Positions 1-7,891 of a stretch of 64,000 nt of DNA are shown in pieces. Numbering within the stretch: the first letter of the stretch is position 1; every line of letters starts with the position of its first letter. Origin of the DNA: Candidatus Sphingomonas excrementigallinarum (GTDB taxonomy: Bacteria; Pseudomonadota; Alphaproteobacteria; Sphingomonadales; Sphingomonadaceae); assembly GCA_019112965.1 (NCBI GenBank), contig DXIH01000037.1, positions 35,566-99,565 on the forward strand. The letters run 5' to 3'. Position numbers and translations under genes: made by a program. The notes under the pieces were generated by a model that made no database searches, was not told the origin of the DNA, and saw nothing but the letters and a program-made list of their open reading frames with translations.

Positions 1-18
1 TGAGGTTTATAGCAGGAT

Positions 19-97
19 GCCATGAGATGAACCCACCCCTCCCCTTCAGGGGAGGGGCTCGCGTTGATCGGATGCAACGTCATCATGGTCTAATAGG
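19..97. repeat. Palindromic repeat, type A, short copy
   Basis: A perfect palindrome of CCCCTCCCC and GGGGAGGGG arms around TTCA lies at about 36-57. It is flanked by ATGAGATGAAC on the left and by a segment at 71-91 that is the reverse complement of the left flank of the longer copy at 20219. It is therefore a shortened member of the same family, lacking the central GGGGTGGGGC / GCCCCACCCC part. It reaches the 3' end of the porin gene and could act as its transcription end or 3' stabiliser; that role is inferred. Confidence 0.7.
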
Positions 98-1550
98 TGA
101 ATTGCAGCTGGGTCCGGATCAGGTCGCCCGTCGCCCGGCCGGTTCGCCGGGAGTCCGCCTCGCGCCGCTCCATCCGGGCATAGGCGAGCGTGAGTTCCAG
201 CGCCTCGACCAGCTGGATTTCGGCGCCCAGTTCCCATTCGTCGGTTTCCAGCCGGGGCGCGTCGACATTGGCCTTCCAACCGCCGCGATAACGCTGCCAC
301 CGGACATAGGGGATGGCCCTGCCGATCGGGGTCTTGCCCAGATCGGTCATCAGCTGAACATAGCCACCGCCGAGCCGCTGGCTGCGCACCGAGCGCAGGG
401 CCATGTCATATTGCGGGCCCCAGCCGGTCGTCCATTCGGTCTGGATGCCGAAAGGCTGCGGATAAAGGATCGCGTGGAAGCCGACCCGGTCGTCGCGATA
501 TTCGACGGGACTGATCCCGCTGCGCAATTCGGGGCGATAGCGGTTGAAGATCGCCGATCCGCCCAGCTCCAGCACCTGCCCCTCGAACAACGGCCCCAGC
601 CCGTCGAGCGCGAAGGGCCAGGTGGCCATGGCGACCTTCATCAGGCTGTCGTTGCGCTCGGTTCGGTTTGTGCCCTGCCCGTTATAGACCGCCAGACCGA
701 ACGCACCATAATTGCCGAACAGCTTCTGCTTGTTCTTGGTCAGCCGGTCCCAGATCGCCTGGACATGGTCGGGGGTGTAATAGACGTTCACCCCGACATC
801 GCGTTCGCCGGGGACGCCGCTGTTGATCGCATCGGATCGGTCGAGCGGCAAGCGGTTGGACGAGCTTTGCAGATTCTCCCAGCCGAACGGCACCTTGGAC
901 TGGCCGAAGCGCAGGCGCAGGCGGCGTTCGGGGTCGAGGAACCAGTCGACATAGACGTCGCGCAACTGGCCGAAATTTTCCCGCCGCTCGGTGCTCGACT
1001 GGTTGTTCACCGCCGCGCCGAAATCATGCTGGAAATAGAGTTGCAGCCGGTCAGTGATATCCCCCTGCAATACCAGCCGCACGCGGCGCAGCAGGAAGCC
1101 GCCATCGTCGTTGATCGAGCTGTCATGCACCGAGCGTAGCCGCGACCCGGTATCGGACAGAGGCTCGTGATCGTCCAGAATCGCATTGTAGCGAAGCTGC
1201 GTATAGCCGCGCAGGCGAAGCCGCTCATACCAGGGTGCGCGAGCCGAGGGCGGCTTCGCGACGACCGCGACCCGCTGCGGCTGCGCTGGTGCCGGGGTGG
1301 GCGATGGCGCAGGCGTCGAAGCCGCGACCTGCGGCGCTGGCGTGGGTACCGCCGCGACGGGCGACGGGCTTGCGGGGACGACCGCCGCCTTCTGGGCATC
1401 GGTCAGCGCCTTGATCTGCGCCTTGAGTTCATCGATCTGCCGCTGCAGTTCCTGTACGGTCTGGGCAGCCGCCGGTACCGGGCAGCTTGCCAGCACGATC
1501 GCGGTGGCGATCCCGACACCGGCTCGCTGGGATTTCGACTTGATCGCCAT
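90..1550 (-). CDS. OprO/OprP-type outer membrane porin
   Basis: Predicted phosphate-selective-type porin of 486 residues. The N-terminus is a signal peptide ending near AAAQ (residue 30). A short coiled coil follows (about 32-55, TVQELQRQIDELKAQIKAL), then a Pro/Ala-rich linker, then a barrel rich in aromatic and charged beta strands that ends in the outer-membrane signature QLQFTY with C-terminal aromatic residues. This layout is typical of the OprO/OprP family, which takes up phosphate or polyphosphate. The Pho-box-like array upstream at 1599-1638 supports a phosphate link, although some family members transport other anions. It is a single gene, separated from folB by about 100 bases. Confidence 0.85.
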   Translation of the reverse strand: MAIKSKSQRAGVGIATAIVLASCPVPAAAQTVQELQRQIDELKAQIKALTDAQKAAVVPASPSPVAAVPTPAPQVAASTPAPSPTPAPAQPQRVAVVAKPPSARAPWYERLRLRGYTQLRYNAILDDHEPLSDTGSRLRSVHDSSINDDGGFLLRRVRLVLQGDITDRLQLYFQHDFGAAVNNQSSTERRENFGQLRDVYVDWFLDPERRLRLRFGQSKVPFGWENLQSSSNRLPLDRSDAINSGVPGERDVGVNVYYTPDHVQAIWDRLTKNKQKLFGNYGAFGLAVYNGQGTNRTERNDSLMKVAMATWPFALDGLGPLFEGQVLELGGSAIFNRYRPELRSGISPVEYRDDRVGFHAILYPQPFGIQTEWTTGWGPQYDMALRSVRSQRLGGGYVQLMTDLGKTPIGRAIPYVRWQRYRGGWKANVDAPRLETDEWELGAEIQLVEALELTLAYARMERREADSRRTGRATGDLIRTQLQFTY

Positions 1551-1598
1551 GCTGTTCCGCCCTGTTTGCGGCGGCTTAGGACGGGTCCGGCCCCTTTC

Positions 1599-1638
1599 GC
1601 AACAGAATGATGACAGTGACGTGATATTCCTGTGACAC
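1599..1638 (-). promoter_or_regulatory. Pho-box-like direct repeats upstream of the porin
   Basis: Read on the minus strand there are four 7-mers at exact 11-bp spacing: GTGTCAC, ATATCAC, CTGTCAT and CTGTTGC, starting at 1638, 1627, 1616 and 1605. PhoB boxes consist of CTGTCAT-like 7-mers separated by 4 bases, so the period and the core agree. The last half-site lies about 50 bases upstream of the porin start. PhoB control of this porin is inferred. Confidence 0.6.
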
Positions 1639-1649
1639 CGCCGTTATCG

Positions 1650-2003
1650 TCAGCGCGTCCGATCGATCTCGCACCCCACACGCGCGTCGGGATAGATGCC
1701 GGTCTTGGTCGAGCGCACCTTCACCGATACCACCCGCGCATCGGCCAGGCACAGCTCCGCCACCGCTTCGCACAGGCTTTCCTGGAGCGCGAAGCCGGGG
1801 CCGCGCGCCATCGCCAATATCCCTTCGCGCAGGAAGTCATAATCGAGCACTTCCTCGATGCGATCGGCGCGGGGGGCCGACGGATAGGTGACGGTCATCG
1901 CCACCGACAGGCTGACCGGCTGGGGCTCGGTTTCGTGCGGGTGGATGCCCAGCCGCATCGCCACGCTCATATCGTCGAGCAGGATGGTATAGGTCGCGCT
2001 CAT
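1650..2003 (-). CDS. folB: Dihydroneopterin aldolase
   Basis: Folate biosynthesis enzyme that converts 7,8-dihydroneopterin to 6-hydroxymethyl-dihydropterin and glycolaldehyde. The 117-residue product has the compact family length. It shows the IHPHE segment near the N-terminus, the LDYDFLREGI region and the C-terminal VRSTKTGIYPDARVGCEI stretch typical of FolB. The ATG at 2003 is chosen because it overlaps the stop of the upstream SDR gene (ATGA); a longer reading to 2057 would run into the SDR coding region. It is the last gene of a folE - SDR - folB cluster, which gives the pathway assignment independent support. Confidence 0.85.
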   Translation of the reverse strand: MSATYTILLDDMSVAMRLGIHPHETEPQPVSLSVAMTVTYPSAPRADRIEEVLDYDFLREGILAMARGPGFALQESLCEAVAELCLADARVVSVKVRSTKTGIYPDARVGCEIDRTR

Positions 2004-2746
2004 CCTCGTCCCTCGAACATCACATCGCCGTCGCGGCGGCAGAAGCGCTGGCCGCAATCGACATAAAGCGTCTGCCCCCTGATCCCTCGCGCGGTGAGCA
2101 GGAAGGATACGGCCTCCGCTACCGCCTCTGCGCCGATCGGGCGGCCGAGCAGGTTCTTGACCGATGCCGCCGCGAACTCTTCGTTGCTCTGATCGCCGCT
2201 TTGCAGGGTCAGGCCCGGCGCCACCGCATTGACGGCGATGCGCGGCCCCAGTCCCTGCGCCAGCATCCTATTCGCCCCCGCCAGCGCGAACTTGGCGCAG
2301 CTATAGGCGAAGAAATCAGGATTGGGGTTCGCCAGCTTCTGGTCGAGAATATCGACCACCGCGCCGTCCGCCACATCGTCCTGCCGCGCCAGCGCTGAGG
2401 CGAGCAAGGCGGGCGCGGCGGCGTTGATCGCATAGAGCCTGGCCATCAACCCCGCATCCGTTTGCGGGGGGCGATCATACTCGAAGGACGAGGCGCTGCT
2501 GACCAGCCCGTCAATCGGCCCGCCCGCTGAGGCACGCACGCGAGCGAACAGCGTGTCAATCTCGTCGATCCGCGACAGGTCGCCCTGCACCATCGGCGCG
2601 CCCAGCTCCTTCGCCAACGCCGCCGCGTCCTCGCCCGAGCCATTATAATGGATCACCGGCCGATGCCCGTCCGCCGCCAGCCGCCGGGCGATGCTCGCGC
2701 CCAGCCTTTTGGCCGCGCCGGTCACCAGCACGGTGCGGCGGATCAT
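2000..2746 (-). CDS. Pteridine-reductase-like short-chain dehydrogenase (FolM type)
   Basis: SDR-family oxidoreductase of 248 residues. The cofactor loop is TGAAKRLG (residues 9-16). This matches the TGX3RXG form of pteridine reductases (PTR1, FolM) rather than the usual TGX3GXG. The catalytic residues Tyr148 and Lys152 (YSCAK) are present, and Asp135 lies 13 residues before the Tyr, as in PTR1. It sits between folE and folB and overlaps both by ATGA. Reduction of dihydropterin or dihydrofolate with NADPH is therefore likely, but the exact substrate is inferred. The start at 2746 follows from the overlap with the folE stop. Confidence 0.75.
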   Translation of the reverse strand: MIRRTVLVTGAAKRLGASIARRLAADGHRPVIHYNGSGEDAAALAKELGAPMVQGDLSRIDEIDTLFARVRASAGGPIDGLVSSASSFEYDRPPQTDAGLMARLYAINAAAPALLASALARQDDVADGAVVDILDQKLANPNPDFFAYSCAKFALAGANRMLAQGLGPRIAVNAVAPGLTLQSGDQSNEEFAAASVKNLLGRPIGAEAVAEAVSFLLTARGIRGQTLYVDCGQRFCRRDGDVMFEGRG

Positions 2747-3369
2747 CCGCGCAGGCCCATCAGCGACAGCACTTCCTTGCGGCTGCGCTCGTCGTCGCGG
2801 AAGGTGCCCATCATCCGGCTGGTCACCATCGACACACCCGGCGTGCGCACCCCGCGCGAGGTCATGCAGCCATGCGTCGCCTCGATCACCACCGCAACGC
2901 CCAGCGGCTTCAAATTTTCCCAGATACAGTCGGCGACCTCGGCGGTCAGCCGCTCCTGCACCTGCAAGCGGCGGGCGAAACCATGCAGCACGCGGGCGAG
3001 CTTCGAGATGCCGACGACATGGTTGCGCGGCAGATAGGCGATATGCGCACGGCCGATGATCGGCGCCATGTGATGCTCGCAATGCGACTGGAAGGGGATA
3101 TCCTTCAGCAGCACGATCTCGTCATAGCCGCCGACCTCTTCGAACACCCGCGACAGGTGGACGGCGGGGTCGTCGCCATAACCGGCGCAATATTCACGCC
3201 ATGCGCGCGCGACGCGCTTGGGCGTATCGACCAGCCCTTCGCGCGTGGGATCGTCCCCCGCCCAGGCGATGAGGGTGCGAATGGCTTCGGCAACATGATC
3301 GGGCACGGCGATCTTGCCGTCCGCGCCCATCAGGTCGCCATCCTCCGGATCGCCATGCGCGCAGCTCAT
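2743..3369 (-). CDS. folE: GTP cyclohydrolase I
   Basis: First enzyme of pterin and folate synthesis; it opens GTP to 7,8-dihydroneopterin triphosphate. The 208-residue protein carries the zinc ligands Cys97 and His100 in SHCEHH and Cys168 in THGCMTSRG. It also has the family segments VVGISKLAR and TSRMMGTFRDD. Length and motifs match the canonical homodecameric FolE. It is the first gene of the folE - SDR - folB operon. The next upstream region (3370-3626) contains no gene but a large inverted repeat. Confidence 0.95.
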   Translation of the reverse strand: MSCAHGDPEDGDLMGADGKIAVPDHVAEAIRTLIAWAGDDPTREGLVDTPKRVARAWREYCAGYGDDPAVHLSRVFEEVGGYDEIVLLKDIPFQSHCEHHMAPIIGRAHIAYLPRNHVVGISKLARVLHGFARRLQVQERLTAEVADCIWENLKPLGVAVVIEATHGCMTSRGVRTPGVSMVTSRMMGTFRDDERSRKEVLSLMGLRG

Positions 3370-3515
3370 ATCATGTCCTTCACTACAAAGCCGGTGCGAT
3401 AGCGTATCGATTGCCGGGGTGCAAAACGGGCAACACCTTAACCCACATCACGATTTTGGGTTCAGTGCTTCTTTGCGTTCTGGCCCACGCCATCACCTTC
3501 GCCCCAGCCATAGCC

Positions 3516-3605
3516 CCGTTCAGCCTGAGCGAAGTCGAAGGCCAAGGGAATACGCTTGGGTTCAGCCGCTATAGCGTGGCCTTCGACTTCGCTCAGGCTG
3601 AACGG
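3516..3605. repeat. Inverted repeat, GTTCAGCCTGAGCGAAGTCG family
   Basis: A 28-base arm at 3516-3543 and its reverse complement at 3578-3605 surround a 34-base spacer. The same arm pair recurs at 63661-63738, so this is a dispersed repeat and not just a local terminator. It occupies most of the gap between folE and fghA and could fold into a long hairpin in RNA. Function unknown. Confidence 0.8.
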
Positions 3606-3626
3606 AGGCCTGGATGCGACTGATGC

Positions 3627-4469
3627 TCAGCGCCGCAGCCGCTCCGCCGCCCACGTCACATGGTCGGCCATGAAGGTGGAGATGAAGTTGTAGCTGTGGT
3701 CGTAACCCGGCTGCCTCCGCAGGGTCAGGGCAATTCCCGCCTTCCCACAAGCCTCGGCCAGCAATTCGGGGCGGAGCTGCTCGGTCAGGAATTGGTCGGC
3801 ATCGCCTTGGTCGACCAGCAGGTCGTGCACCCGCGCGCCGTCCTCGATCAGCGCGACGGCGTCGGCCTGCCGCCATGCCGCCCGGTCCTGCCCTAGATAG
3901 CCGCCCAGCGCCTTCTCGCCCCACGGTACCTGAGAGGGCGCGACGATGGGCGCGAAGGCCGACACGCTGCGGAACCGATCCGGATTGCGAAGCCCGATGG
4001 TCAATGCCCCGTGGCCGCCCATTGAATGGCCGGTGATCGCTTGCGCGCCCATATCGGCCATGGGGAAATGCTCGGCGATCAGCGCGGGCAGTTCCTGCTC
4101 GATATAGGTCTGCATCTGGAAATGCTTCGCCCAGGGCTCCTGCGTGGCATCGACATAGAAGCCCGCTCCCTGCCCCATGTCGTACGCGTCGTCATTGGCC
4201 ACGCCCTCCCCGCGCGGCGAGGTGTCGGGGGCGATGAAGATCACCCGGTGCTCGGCGCAGGGCCCACGATACTCGCCCTTGTCGGTGACATTGGCATGGG
4301 TGCAAGTCAGGCCCGACAGATACCAGAGGACGGGGAGCTTTTCGCCCTCCTCATGCGCGGGCACGAAGACCGAGAAGGTCATGCGGGTGCCGGTCGCGCC
4401 GCTCTGATGGGCATAGACGCCCTGCACGCCGCCATGCGCCTTGGAGGTCGAAATCGTCTCGATCGTCAT
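3627..4469 (-). CDS. fghA: S-formylglutathione hydrolase
   Basis: Esterase-D-type serine hydrolase that splits S-formylglutathione into formate and glutathione, the second step of glutathione-dependent formaldehyde detoxification. It has 280 residues with the alpha/beta-hydrolase fold. The nucleophile Ser149 is in GHSMGG, followed by a probable acidic residue in DQGDADQF and the catalytic His in GYDHSYNF. The YLSGLTCT oxyanion region and the FYVDAT segment are family hallmarks. It is the last gene of an operon headed by adhC and overlaps purU by ATGA. Confidence 0.93.
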   Translation of the reverse strand: MTIETISTSKAHGGVQGVYAHQSGATGTRMTFSVFVPAHEEGEKLPVLWYLSGLTCTHANVTDKGEYRGPCAEHRVIFIAPDTSPRGEGVANDDAYDMGQGAGFYVDATQEPWAKHFQMQTYIEQELPALIAEHFPMADMGAQAITGHSMGGHGALTIGLRNPDRFRSVSAFAPIVAPSQVPWGEKALGGYLGQDRAAWRQADAVALIEDGARVHDLLVDQGDADQFLTEQLRPELLAEACGKAGIALTLRRQPGYDHSYNFISTFMADHVTWAAERLRR

Positions 4470-5326
4470 CGGAACACCACCGTCCGGTTGTCATTGAGGA
4501 ACACCCGCCGCTCGCCCACCCAGGCGACCGCACGGGCCAGCACCTGCGCCTCGATATCGCGGCCGATGCGGATCAGGTCGTCGACGCTGGCGCGGTGATC
4601 GACCCGCTCGACCGCCTGTTCGATGATCGGCCCCTCATCCAGGTCGGCGGTCACGAAATGCGCGGTCGCACCGATCAGCTTCACCCCGCGTGCGTGCGCC
4701 CGGTGATAGGGCTGCGCGCCCTTGAAGCCGGGCAGGAAGCTGTGATGGATATTGATGCACCGCCCCGGCAAGGCCGCAACCAGCCGCTCGCCCAGCACCT
4801 GCATATAGCGGGCGAGGACCAGGTAATCGGCCTTCGTGCTCTCCATCAGACCGAGCATCGCCGCTTCCTGTTCGGCGCGGTTGCTATTGTCGACGGGCAG
4901 GTGATGCCAGGGCAGGCCATGCCATTCGACCAACGGCCGCAGGCCGTCATGGTTGGAGACGACCCCGACGATCTCGACCGGCAGCGTGTTGGTCCGCCAG
5001 CGATGGAGCAGGTCGTTCAGGCAGTGCGAGCCCTTCGACACCGCGATCAGCATCCGGGGCCGCTCGGTGGCGGGGGCGACATGCCAGTCGAAGCCGAAGC
5101 GTGACGCCGGTTCCGCGAGCGCCGCCCGCACGCCCTCGACAGAGGCCGGGAACCGTGCCCCCTGCCCGGTGAAGACGATGCGCAGAAAGAAGCGTCCCGT
5201 CTCCAGATCGGCATATTGCTGGCTGTCGAGGATGAACCCGTCGATCCCCGCCAGCGCGCCAGACACGGCGGCGACGATGCCGACCCGGTCCTGGCACGCC
5301 AGCGTCAGGATATAGTCGTGGCTCAC
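4466..5326 (-). CDS. purU: Formyltetrahydrofolate deformylase
   Basis: Hydrolyses 10-formyl-tetrahydrofolate to formate and tetrahydrofolate. The protein has 286 residues: an N-terminal ACT domain (about 1-75, starting SHDYILTLACQDRVGIVAAV) and a C-terminal formyltransferase-type catalytic domain with the INIHHSFLPGFKGA motif. The GTG at 5326 is chosen because it overlaps the TGA of the upstream VOC gene (GTGA) and lies right before the ACT domain; the open frame extends upstream only as a shadow of other genes. Its place between formaldehyde-oxidation genes suggests a role in formate and C1 balance rather than only purine synthesis. Confidence 0.9.
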   Translation of the reverse strand: MSHDYILTLACQDRVGIVAAVSGALAGIDGFILDSQQYADLETGRFFLRIVFTGQGARFPASVEGVRAALAEPASRFGFDWHVAPATERPRMLIAVSKGSHCLNDLLHRWRTNTLPVEIVGVVSNHDGLRPLVEWHGLPWHHLPVDNSNRAEQEAAMLGLMESTKADYLVLARYMQVLGERLVAALPGRCINIHHSFLPGFKGAQPYHRAHARGVKLIGATAHFVTADLDEGPIIEQAVERVDHRASVDDLIRIGRDIEAQVLARAVAWVGERRVFLNDNRTVVFR

Positions 5327-5706
5327 GCCTTCGACAGGCGGCAACCCAGGCACAGCTTGTTGCCGTCCGGGTCGCGCAGATAGCCAAGATAGGCCGGACC
5401 CATCGGCGTCTGACGCTCGCCCACCGGCGCCTCGATCGCGGTCCCGCCATGTGCCACGGCCGCCGCATGGGCGGCGTCGAGCTGCGCCGGATCGGCCGCG
5501 CCCAGGCCAATCGTCCCGCCATTGGCGAAGGTCGCCGCCTCGCCGTCGATCGGCCGTGTCACCATGAAGGCCGCGCCCTTGTGGCGATACAGAAGGCGCT
5601 CGCCCATCTGCATCCCGGGCTCGCCGCCCAGTGCACCGAACAGCGCGTCGTAGAACGCCTTGGACCGCGCGAGATCGTTCGATCCGACCATGACATGGGT
5701 ATACAT
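5323..5706 (-). CDS. VOC-family (glyoxalase-fold) protein, copy 2
   Basis: Small vicinal-oxygen-chelate-fold protein of 127 residues beginning MYTHVMVGSNDL and ending near YLRDPDGNKLCLGC, which is the normal C-terminal betabetabeta signature of glyoxalase-like proteins. It is clearly paralogous to the adjacent upstream gene; both share the FYDALFG / FYDATLG, GEPATYANG-like and YLRDPxGNKLC segments. The ATG at 5706 is chosen because it overlaps the upstream stop by one base. Lying between adhC and purU, it may act on a glutathione adduct or reactive aldehyde, but no substrate can be read from the sequence. Confidence 0.75.
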   Translation of the reverse strand: MYTHVMVGSNDLARSKAFYDALFGALGGEPGMQMGERLLYRHKGAAFMVTRPIDGEAATFANGGTIGLGAADPAQLDAAHAAAVAHGGTAIEAPVGERQTPMGPAYLGYLRDPDGNKLCLGCRLSKA

Positions 5707-6092
5707 CAGTTCGCCTCCACCAGATGCCGTGCGCACAGCTTGTTGCCGGTCGGATCGCGCAAATACGCCAGATAGACCTTGCCGACAGGCACGTTGCGGA
5801 TGCCGGGCGGGTCCTCGATCGCGGTGCCGCCGTGCGCCAGGCCCGCCGCGTACCAGGCATCGGCCTGTTCGGGCGATTCCATCGCGAAGCCCAGAGTAGC
5901 GCCATTGGCGTAGGTGGCGGGTTCGCCATTGATCGGCTTGGAGATCAGGAAGCGCGCGCCGTTATAGCTATAGACCAGCCGCCCAGCCGCATCGACCACG
6001 CCTTCCGGCGCGCCCAGCACGCCCAGCGTCGCGTCGTAGAAGCGCTTGGCCGCGGCGATGTCGTCGGCCCCCAACATGACATGGCTGAACAT
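5706..6092 (-). CDS. VOC-family (glyoxalase-fold) protein, copy 1
   Basis: A 128-residue VOC-superfamily protein with [20 protein letters not shown] at the start and YLRDPTGNKLCARH near the end. Its stop overlaps the start of the second VOC copy, and its start abuts the adhC stop at 6092, so it is cotranscribed with the formaldehyde genes. The two copies look like a tandem duplication that has diverged. Such proteins are often annotated as glyoxalase/bleomycin resistance proteins; here drug resistance is less likely than a detoxification role because of the operon. Confidence 0.75.
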   Translation of the reverse strand: MFSHVMLGADDIAAAKRFYDATLGVLGAPEGVVDAAGRLVYSYNGARFLISKPINGEPATYANGATLGFAMESPEQADAWYAAGLAHGGTAIEDPPGIRNVPVGKVYLAYLRDPTGNKLCARHLVEAN

Positions 6093-7204
6093 CAGAAGAT
6101 CACCACGCTGCGGATGCTCTCGCCCGCATGCATCAGGTCGAAGCCCTTGTTGATCTCCTCCAGTGTCAGCCGGTGGGTAATCATCGGGTCGATCTCGATC
6201 ATGCCGTTCATATACCAGTCGACGATCTTGGGCGTGTCGGTGCGCCCGCGCGCGCCGCCGAACGCGGTGCCGCGCCAGTTGCGGCCCGTCACCAGCTGGA
6301 AGGGCCGCGTGCTGATCTCCTTGCCCGCCTCGGCCACGCCGATGATGATGCTGGTGCCCCAGCCGCGGTGGCAGGATTCCAGTGCGGTGCGCATCACCTC
6401 GGTATTGCCCGTCGCGTCGAAACTATAGTCCGCGCCGCCATCGGTGAGTTCCAGCAGCTTGGCGATCGTCTCCTCGCGGCTCAGCCCCTTGGAGTTGAGG
6501 AAGTGGGTCATGCCGAAGCGGCGGCCCCATTCCTCACGGTCGGGGTTGATGTCGACGCCAATGATCCGGCCCGCGCCCGCCAGCTTGGCGCCCTGGATGA
6601 CGTTCAGGCCGATGCCGCCCAGGCCGAAAACGACGATATTCTCGCCCGGCTGGACCTTGGCGGTATTGACCACCGCGCCCACGCCCGTCGTCACGCCGCA
6701 ACCGATATAGCAGCTGGTGTCGAACGGCGCGTCTTCGCGGATCTTGGCCACCGCGATCTCGGGGAGAACGGTGAAGTTCGAGAAGGTCGAGCAGCCCATA
6801 TAATGGAAGATCGGCTGCCCCTTATAGCTGAAGCGGGTCGTACCGTCGGGCATCAGGCCCTTGCCTTGCGTCGCACGGATCGCGGTGCACAGGTTCGTCT
6901 TGCCCGACAGGCACGACTTACACTGGCGGCATTCGGGGGTGTAGAGCGGGATGACGTGATCGCCCGGCACCACGCTGGTCACGCCCGCGCCAACCTCGCG
7001 CACGATGCCGCAGCCTTCATGGCCCAGCACGCTGGGGAAGATACCCTCGCTGTCGAAACCGTCGAGCGTATAGGCATCGGTGTGGCAGATGCCGGTCGCC
7101 ATGATCTCGACCAGGACCTCACCGGCCTTGGGGCCTTCCAGATCGAGTTCGACGATTTCGAGCGGCTTCTTGGCTTCGAAGGCGACGGCGGCGCGGGTCT
7201 TCAT
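6092..7204 (-). CDS. adhC: S-(hydroxymethyl)glutathione dehydrogenase, class III alcohol dehydrogenase
   Basis: Zinc- and NAD-dependent dehydrogenase of 370 residues that oxidises S-hydroxymethylglutathione (from formaldehyde plus glutathione) to S-formylglutathione; also called frmA. It has the catalytic zinc site [10 protein letters not shown] and GHEGCGIV, the structural zinc cluster [15 protein letters not shown], the segment [11 protein letters not shown], and the Rossmann motif [15 protein letters not shown]. All are typical of class III enzymes. A good ribosome site (AGGAG) lies about 10 bases upstream of the start. It heads the five-gene operon adhC - VOC - VOC - purU - fghA. Confidence 0.95.
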   Translation of the reverse strand: MKTRAAVAFEAKKPLEIVELDLEGPKAGEVLVEIMATGICHTDAYTLDGFDSEGIFPSVLGHEGCGIVREVGAGVTSVVPGDHVIPLYTPECRQCKSCLSGKTNLCTAIRATQGKGLMPDGTTRFSYKGQPIFHYMGCSTFSNFTVLPEIAVAKIREDAPFDTSCYIGCGVTTGVGAVVNTAKVQPGENIVVFGLGGIGLNVIQGAKLAGAGRIIGVDINPDREEWGRRFGMTHFLNSKGLSREETIAKLLELTDGGADYSFDATGNTEVMRTALESCHRGWGTSIIIGVAEAGKEISTRPFQLVTGRNWRGTAFGGARGRTDTPKIVDWYMNGMIEIDPMITHRLTLEEINKGFDLMHAGESIRSVVIF

Positions 7205-7311
7205 GGGTCCTGTCTCCTGGGCTGGCCGCCCTGATGCCCCGTGGCGCGCGCCGGTGCAACCAACGAAAGCCCCGAGCGATTGATGCCGACCACAACCCCA
7301 GGAGAGCGACG

Positions 7312-7515
7312 ATGACCGAGTTCAAAAAAGGCGACCATGTCGAATGGAACAGCCATGGCGGCACCGCCGAGGGCAAGGTCGTCAAGAAACAGACCAGCGA
7401 TACCGAGATCAAGGGCCACACCGTCCGCGCGTCGAAGGACGAGCCGCAATACATAGTAGAGAGTGACAACGGCGGAAAGGCGGCGCACAAGGCGGACGCG
7501 CTGAAGAAAGCGTGA
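7312..7515 (+). CDS. DUF2945 (HVA1-like) small protein
   Basis: A 67-residue soluble protein, [20 protein letters not shown] at the N-terminus, matching the DUF2945/HVA1 family pattern (xxKGDxVxWxxxxGxxxGxV...). The family adopts a Tudor-like small beta barrel; its function is not established. The ATG at 7312 is chosen because AGGAGAG lies 5-10 bases upstream and the family starts here; the open frame reaches back to 7234 but without a ribosome site. It is divergent from adhC and 56 bases upstream of the SWIB gene. Confidence 0.8.
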   Translation: MTEFKKGDHVEWNSHGGTAEGKVVKKQTSDTEIKGHTVRASKDEPQYIVESDNGGKAAHKADALKKA

Positions 7516-7571
7516 TTCACGCGCGACCCGCCGAACGGCTGGGGCGCAGAAGGATTAAGGGAAGGAATAAC

Positions 7572-7832
7572 ATGGCCACCGCAACCACGGGCACCGGCAT
7601 CCACGCACCGGTCCAGCCGTCCGAGGAACTGGGCGCGATCGTCGGCAACGAGAAGCTGCCGCGCAGCCAGGTCATCAGCAAGGTGTGGGACTATATCAAG
7701 GCCAACAACCTGCAGAACCCCGAGAACAAGCGGGAAATCCTGGCCGACGACAAGCTGAAGAAGGTGTTCGGCAAGGACAAGTGCACCATGTTCGAGATGA
7801 ACAAGTTCATCTCGGCGCACCTGAAGAAGTAA
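7572..7832 (+). CDS. SWIB/MDM2-domain protein
   Basis: An 86-residue protein that is almost entirely one SWIB/MDM2 domain (about residues 14-85): the segments LPRSQVISKVWDYIKANNLQ, KREILADDKLKKVFG and FEMNKFISAHLKK match the fold. SWIB domains are best known from eukaryotic SWI/SNF subunits, and stand-alone versions occur in chlamydiae and various proteobacteria, sometimes linked to chromatin or topoisomerases. GGAAGGAATA just upstream is a plausible ribosome site. It lies downstream of the DUF2945 gene on the same strand, possibly in one transcript. The role here is unknown. Confidence 0.85.
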   Translation: MATATTGTGIHAPVQPSEELGAIVGNEKLPRSQVISKVWDYIKANNLQNPENKREILADDKLKKVFGKDKCTMFEMNKFISAHLKK

Positions 7833-7891
7833 GTCCTGCTCGCGTCCCGGCGACCATGCCGGGGCGCGCCCCTCCCCGCCCGCGCTGCCGA

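Noticed and set aside
2000-3082. 360-codon reading of the SDR frame
   Set aside because: The N-terminal 112 codons lie in folE; the Rossmann fold begins at the ATG at 2746, which overlaps the folE stop.
3411-3623. Two short plus-strand open frames between folE and fghA
   Set aside because: They run through the inverted repeat, have no ribosome site and no protein-like sequence.
4466-5929. 487-codon reading of the purU frame
   Set aside because: Only the part from GTG 5326 resembles a protein family; the extension overlaps both VOC genes.
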